This document shows, piece after piece, positions 51,849 through 54,489 of a DNA stretch of 54,489 nt. Position 1 is the first letter of the stretch. Every line of letters starts with the position of its first letter. The notes beneath the pieces were generated by a model. It made no database searches and was not told the origin of the DNA. It saw only the letters and a program-made list of their open reading frames with translations. Source of the DNA: Chloroflexota bacterium (lineage in GTDB: Bacteria; Chloroflexota; UBA6077; FW602-bin22); NCBI GenBank assembly GCA_004297775.1, contig SCUE01000008.1, positions 1 to 54,489 of the forward strand. The letters run 5' to 3'. The position numbers and the translations under genes were made by a program.

Positions 51849-52162
51849 TAGCCGAGTCGAACAAGCCCGGCGACCCTACCGCTTTGGCCGAGATTCTCCG
51901 CCGACGCGACGAAATCATCCGTATTGCCGCTGCCCGCGGAGCAAGCAATGTTCGCGTCTTTGGGTCGGTCGCTGCCGGTCGGGCGCGGCCAGAGAGTGAC
52001 GTTGATTTCCTGGTCGATCTCGATCCAGGCCGCTCGGCGCTCGATGTCAGCGAGTTGATTCTGGATCTTCGAGAGGCACTCGCGCGCGATGTGGATGTCA
52101 TCGTCATACGGCGGGAGTCATCAACTGCCGACCTCGTGAGGGCCACCGCAACACCGCTGTGA
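51845..52162 (+). CDS. mntA: MntA-type nucleotidyltransferase antitoxin
   Basis: Minimal nucleotidyltransferase of 105 aa. It has the GSxxxGxxxxxSDxDxLV motif: FGSVAAGRARPESDVDFLVD, with a third acidic residue in DVDVIVI. In MntA-HepT systems this protein AMPylates the HEPN toxin and thereby blocks it. GTG start overlaps the upstream small gene by four bases and its stop overlaps the hepT start by four, so the three genes form one coupled operon. Confidence 0.88.
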   Translation: MIAESNKPGDPTALAEILRRRDEIIRIAAARGASNVRVFGSVAAGRARPESDVDFLVDLDPGRSALDVSELILDLREALARDVDVIVIRRESSTADLVRATATPL

Positions 52163-52551
52163 CGGACGATTCTCGCGACATGCGGCGATTGCGCCATATC
52201 GTGACGAGCATCACGTTGATCGCTGAATACACGAGAGGCGGTCGGGAACGTTTCTTTCAAGATACGATGGCTCAAGATGCGGTGCTCCGTCGCCTTGAGA
52301 CACTTGCCGACGCAACTCACCAGCTTTCGCCCGAACTAAAGAGTCGAAACCCGCGGGTTCAGTGGCGCGCGATTTACGGATTCCGGAATATCGCCGCCCA
52401 CGCCTGTCTGGACCTTCATCTCGACACTGTTTGGGAAATCGTCGACGTTCACTTGCCGTCTCTCGGGCGCGTAGTTGGCGTCGAGATCGCGCGATTGACC
52501 GGAGACACAGAGCAGCGTCCGGGGGAACGAACCGCCGTTGCGCCAGACTGA
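52159..52551 (+). CDS. hepT: HepT-type HEPN ribonuclease toxin
   Basis: HEPN-domain (DUF86) protein of 130 aa. The helical bundle carries the RNase motif RNIAAH (R-x4-H) in YGFRNIAAHACLD; a following Tyr is the AMPylation target in known HepT toxins. In this protein the position after the motif is ACLDL, so the usual Tyr may lie elsewhere or be missing. GTG start is coupled to MntA. Its stop abuts the convergent hydratase gene. Confidence 0.85.
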   Translation: MTDDSRDMRRLRHIVTSITLIAEYTRGGRERFFQDTMAQDAVLRRLETLADATHQLSPELKSRNPRVQWRAIYGFRNIAAHACLDLHLDTVWEIVDVHLPSLGRVVGVEIARLTGDTEQRPGERTAVAPD

Positions 52552-53439
52552 CTAATCGTAGATCGCGACGACCGTTCCTAACGGGCCGAAGTCGACATCG
52601 AGTCGATCACCCGGCGCGACGAAAAAGTGGCCGGTGCAAGTGCCGGTGCTGACGAATTCGCCGGCGCGAAGCGGCTTGCCCCGCTCACGGAGCCAGTTCG
52701 CCAGCCACGTCAGCGATGTGAGTGGGTTCCCCATCGCCGCGCGGCCGAAGCCGCTCTTGACGAACTGGCCATTGAAGTGGAGGTCGATCCGGACATTCGG
52801 CAGATCGAGCGATCGCCAGTCGCGGTACGGCGCGCCGTGGACGAACGCGGCCGCGCCGCCGTTATCCATCGACGATCCCTGGTAGCCGCTGGCACCGTAC
52901 CAATCGTCGAACACCGTGTCGCCGATCTCGATCGCTGGCAGAAGCGCCTCGACCGCGTCGGCGACTTCATCCTCGGTAAACGGCGTCTCACTCGGATCGA
53001 GGTTGGCACCCATGCGAAAGGCGAACTCGCACTCGGAGCAGCGGTAGTTGATGAAAGCCTCGCGCGGCACGCGCGCCGGGCTCGCGAAGATCGCACTCGC
53101 GCGAAGTTGCCCCGGCGCGGGACCCGGTACTCCCTCGGCGCGCTGCACCTCGATGGCCGCGGCGCCGATCTTCCAACCGGCGGTCGGCCATCCGAGTCGC
53201 TGGTTCAAGCGCTCCATCACGCGCATCACAGTCTCCCAGTGACGCGTCCTGAGATGCTCGGGGAGCGCGACGGTGTGACGCTCGATCCGCCCACGGGCAA
53301 TAATCGTGACCACTTCGTCGATTTCGCCGTCGGTCAACGGCGTCACACGCCGGCAACGAACGCCTTGACCGGGCAGCGTCGGACCGTGGATCCGCCGACC
53401 CCAGAGTTCAATGTCCGGTGGTAGCTGTCGCTCGGTCAC
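52552..53439 (-). CDS. 2-keto-4-pentenoate hydratase-like enzyme
   Basis: Enzyme of about 295 aa of the MhpD/FAH-like hydratase family. Supporting segments: TAGWKIGAAAIEVQ, ECEFAFRMGANL (metal-binding Glu pair), LLPAIEIGDTVFDDW, and VSTGTCTGHFFVAPGDRLDVDFG near the C-terminus. Relatives hydrate 2-hydroxypentadienoate in meta-cleavage of aromatics; others act on sugar-derived keto acids. Neither neighbour proves a pathway. GTG at 53439 is chosen because AAGGAAG lies five bases upstream; a longer frame from 53496 would overlap the PIN gene. Confidence 0.82.
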   Translation of the reverse strand: MTERQLPPDIELWGRRIHGPTLPGQGVRCRRVTPLTDGEIDEVVTIIARGRIERHTVALPEHLRTRHWETVMRVMERLNQRLGWPTAGWKIGAAAIEVQRAEGVPGPAPGQLRASAIFASPARVPREAFINYRCSECEFAFRMGANLDPSETPFTEDEVADAVEALLPAIEIGDTVFDDWYGASGYQGSSMDNGGAAAFVHGAPYRDWRSLDLPNVRIDLHFNGQFVKSGFGRAAMGNPLTSLTWLANWLRERGKPLRAGEFVSTGTCTGHFFVAPGDRLDVDFGPLGTVVAIYD

Positions 53440-53480
53440 TTCGTCTTCCTTGCCGCTCGATTCGTTGCGCGGCGTTGAGG

Positions 53481-53870
53481 TTATTCGACCCACCAAGCGA
53501 GCGAAAGATTGCGGCGAATCGATTCGTCCTTCGTGACCAGTGGCAAGACACTCGCGACCGCGTGCGCGCAGATCAGGCGGTCGAATGGGTCGCGGGCCCA
53601 GGTGAGTTCAGTCGCGGCTCGACAGACTGCCGAAATCGGTGCGTCCGCGACGATAAGTCCGAGTCGCGTTGTGAGATCGTCGATTACAACCTGCGCGGGC
53701 TGGCGCGCACGCCCAATCTCGTGGAGGAGATCAAGCTCAAGCTGGACGAACGGTGACAGGCCGAGTTGCTCCCGGTCGAGAAATGCGTGAGTCCTTCTCG
53801 AAAAGCGGTCACGCTGATTACCGTGGAGCCACATGACGACATGTGTGTCCAGCAGGATCACGGGCGCCAC
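53481..53870 (-). CDS. VapC-type PIN-domain toxin
   Basis: PIN ribonuclease of 129 aa. Acidic active-site residues: Asp8 in ILLDTHVVMWL, Glu in VQLELDLLHE, Asp in DPFDRLICAHA and Asp in TKDESI. This is the single-strand RNA cleavage toxin of the second VapBC pair. Its start overlaps the antitoxin gene by 13 bases. Confidence 0.88.
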   Translation of the reverse strand: MAPVILLDTHVVMWLHGNQRDRFSRRTHAFLDREQLGLSPFVQLELDLLHEIGRARQPAQVVIDDLTTRLGLIVADAPISAVCRAATELTWARDPFDRLICAHAVASVLPLVTKDESIRRNLSLAWWVE

Positions 53871-54082
53871 TCGCCCGACCAGTCGATGTGAACGTATGTC
53901 TCAGGGTCGTCGACCATATAATCAGGGTGGGGCACGAGCCGATCGAGTTTCGATCCGCCTTCGACCGGCGCGATCCGAAGTCGCCGGCCGTTGCGCACGA
54001 TTTCCAGTGGCACTCCGGTCTCCAGAACCTGATCGAGCAACCGGTACACGTTCTGCCGTAGCTCCGACGCCGTGAGGGCCAT
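53858..54082 (-). CDS. Phd/VapB-type antitoxin
   Basis: Antitoxin of 74 aa with a compact N-terminal domain (LTASELRQNVYRLLDQVLET, then VPLEIVRNGRRLRIAPV) and an acidic toxin-binding tail (DPETYVHIDW). A ribosome-binding site GAGGAGA precedes the ATG. Just upstream a perfect 9-bp inverted repeat brackets the -10 box TATAAA, so self-repression is likely. Confidence 0.85.
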   Translation of the reverse strand: MALTASELRQNVYRLLDQVLETGVPLEIVRNGRRLRIAPVEGGSKLDRLVPHPDYMVDDPETYVHIDWSGEWRP

Positions 54083-54099
54083 CTCATTTCTCCTCGAAA

Positions 54100-54127
54100 T
54101 ACGTACGCGGCATTTATAGCGTACGTA
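54100..54127. promoter_or_regulatory. Palindromic operator over the -10 box of vapBC
   Basis: Perfect inverted repeat TACGTACGC / GCGTACGTA separated by ten bases. The minus-strand -10-like TATAAA (54118-54113) lies inside the spacer, 17-45 bases upstream of the antitoxin ATG. This is the placement expected for an antitoxin operator that blocks RNA polymerase. Confidence 0.65.
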
Positions 54128-54473
54128 CGGCCCGCTATGAGTTGTGAGTTACGTTGTGGGTGTAGACCGATGTCCGTGATCGTGCGATTGTGTTGCTCGG
54201 ATGCGGCGTGCAGGTCGCTCACCGCCAGTAGCGCCGCCACATCGATGACGTTCTGCGCCAACGCGGCGCGGTATCGAGTCCCACCTTCGGCGCCTCGTTC
54301 GGCGATAAAACGCGCAATCGCCTGCGCGCGATCCGCCGCAAGTCTTGTGACATCCCACCGCGGCGGTTCCGGGTCGTGTCCCCGGATGTGTGTAGAAGCG
54401 GAGGCCGTTGACAGACGGCCACCGCGCGGTTCTCATTGGGATGCTTGATTTCGCCAAGAGGAGAACCGACACG
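54128..54473 (-). pseudogene. Possible degenerate coding remnant
   Basis: 346 bases without a well-formed gene. The minus-strand frame from about 54430 is stop-free and protein-like (for example WDVTRLAADRAQAIARFIAE, then RYRAALAQNVIDVAALL). It has no start codon before 54261 and runs on into the vapBC operator, so it may be the remnant of a frame-broken gene or chance. No family is recognised. Confidence 0.2.
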
Positions 54474-54489
54474 ATGACCGACACGCTCA
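54474..54489 (+). CDS. Start of a gene cut by the window edge
   Basis: ATG at 54474 begins MTDTL and runs off the window. AGGAG at 54459-54463, ten bases upstream, supports a real start. Nothing can be said of its function. Confidence 0.45.

Noticed and set aside
1..54489. Search for tRNA, rRNA, CRISPR arrays, insertion sequences and att sites
   Set aside because: None recognised by eye: no regularly spaced repeats, no transposase or integrase motifs, no cloverleaf-like segments with conserved tRNA sequence.

Overview
The window is a GC-rich bacterial chromosome segment with strong third-position GC bias, so many antisense frames stay open by chance. I see no rRNA, tRNA, CRISPR array, transposase or phage gene. 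The mix of an RpoD-type sigma factor with an acidic N-terminus, many xylose-isomerase-like and Gfo/Idh/MocA sugar enzymes, a cyclase-NB-ARC-TPR protein, several toxin-antitoxin pairs and TANNNT-type -10 boxes suggests a Chloroflexota bacterium, perhaps Thermomicrobia-like. That assignment is inference.

Layout. 1-9.2 kb: a cyclase/ATPase/TPR regulator, three TIM-barrel sugar isomerases, a mannonate-dehydratase-like enzyme, VapBC and MazEF-type pairs, and rsmI. 9.3-31.9 kb: a two-component signalling island with five histidine-kinase modules and 16 receiver domains. Its left part reads leftward (23464 down to 9295) and its right part rightward (24115 to 31871), around a 650-base divergent spacer. 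Each part carries an OmpR-type regulator, stand-alone receivers, a membrane protein with a coiled coil, one transmembrane helix and a related extracytoplasmic domain, and a surface protein (a secreted ZU5/jelly-roll-like protein on the left, a membrane-anchored VWA protein on the right). The left part ends in a receiver plus a cNMP-binding/HD-GYP protein. 32-36 kb: sugar oxidoreductase, enolase-superfamily dehydratase, epimerase and a small membrane protein.

36.0-36.8 kb holds the most striking item: a membrane-anchored DsbA-like oxidoreductase whose first active-site cysteine codon is an in-frame TGA, directly followed by a SECIS-like stem-loop. It is a candidate selenoprotein; a one-base nonsense mutation is the main alternative. 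36.8-38.6 kb: a compact Type II restriction-modification locus (PD-(D/E)XK nuclease, beta-class methyltransferase, winged-helix protein). 38.6-48.7 kb: Sfp-type phosphopantetheinyl transferase, SF1 helicase with a repetitive basic tail, two MFS transporters, a DinB-MOSC fusion, the primary-type sigma factor and a DUF2786 protein. 48.8-54.5 kb: isomerase/oxidoreductase operon, histidine phosphatase, a three-gene MntA-HepT locus, a pentenoate-hydratase-like enzyme and a second VapBC with a palindromic operator.

The sugar-enzyme loci probably work in sugar-acid or polyol catabolism, but no transporter or dedicated regulator lies beside them. Repeated TAGACT/TAGAAT boxes upstream of genes, several placed 6-8 bases before the start codon, suggest that leaderless transcription is common in this organism.
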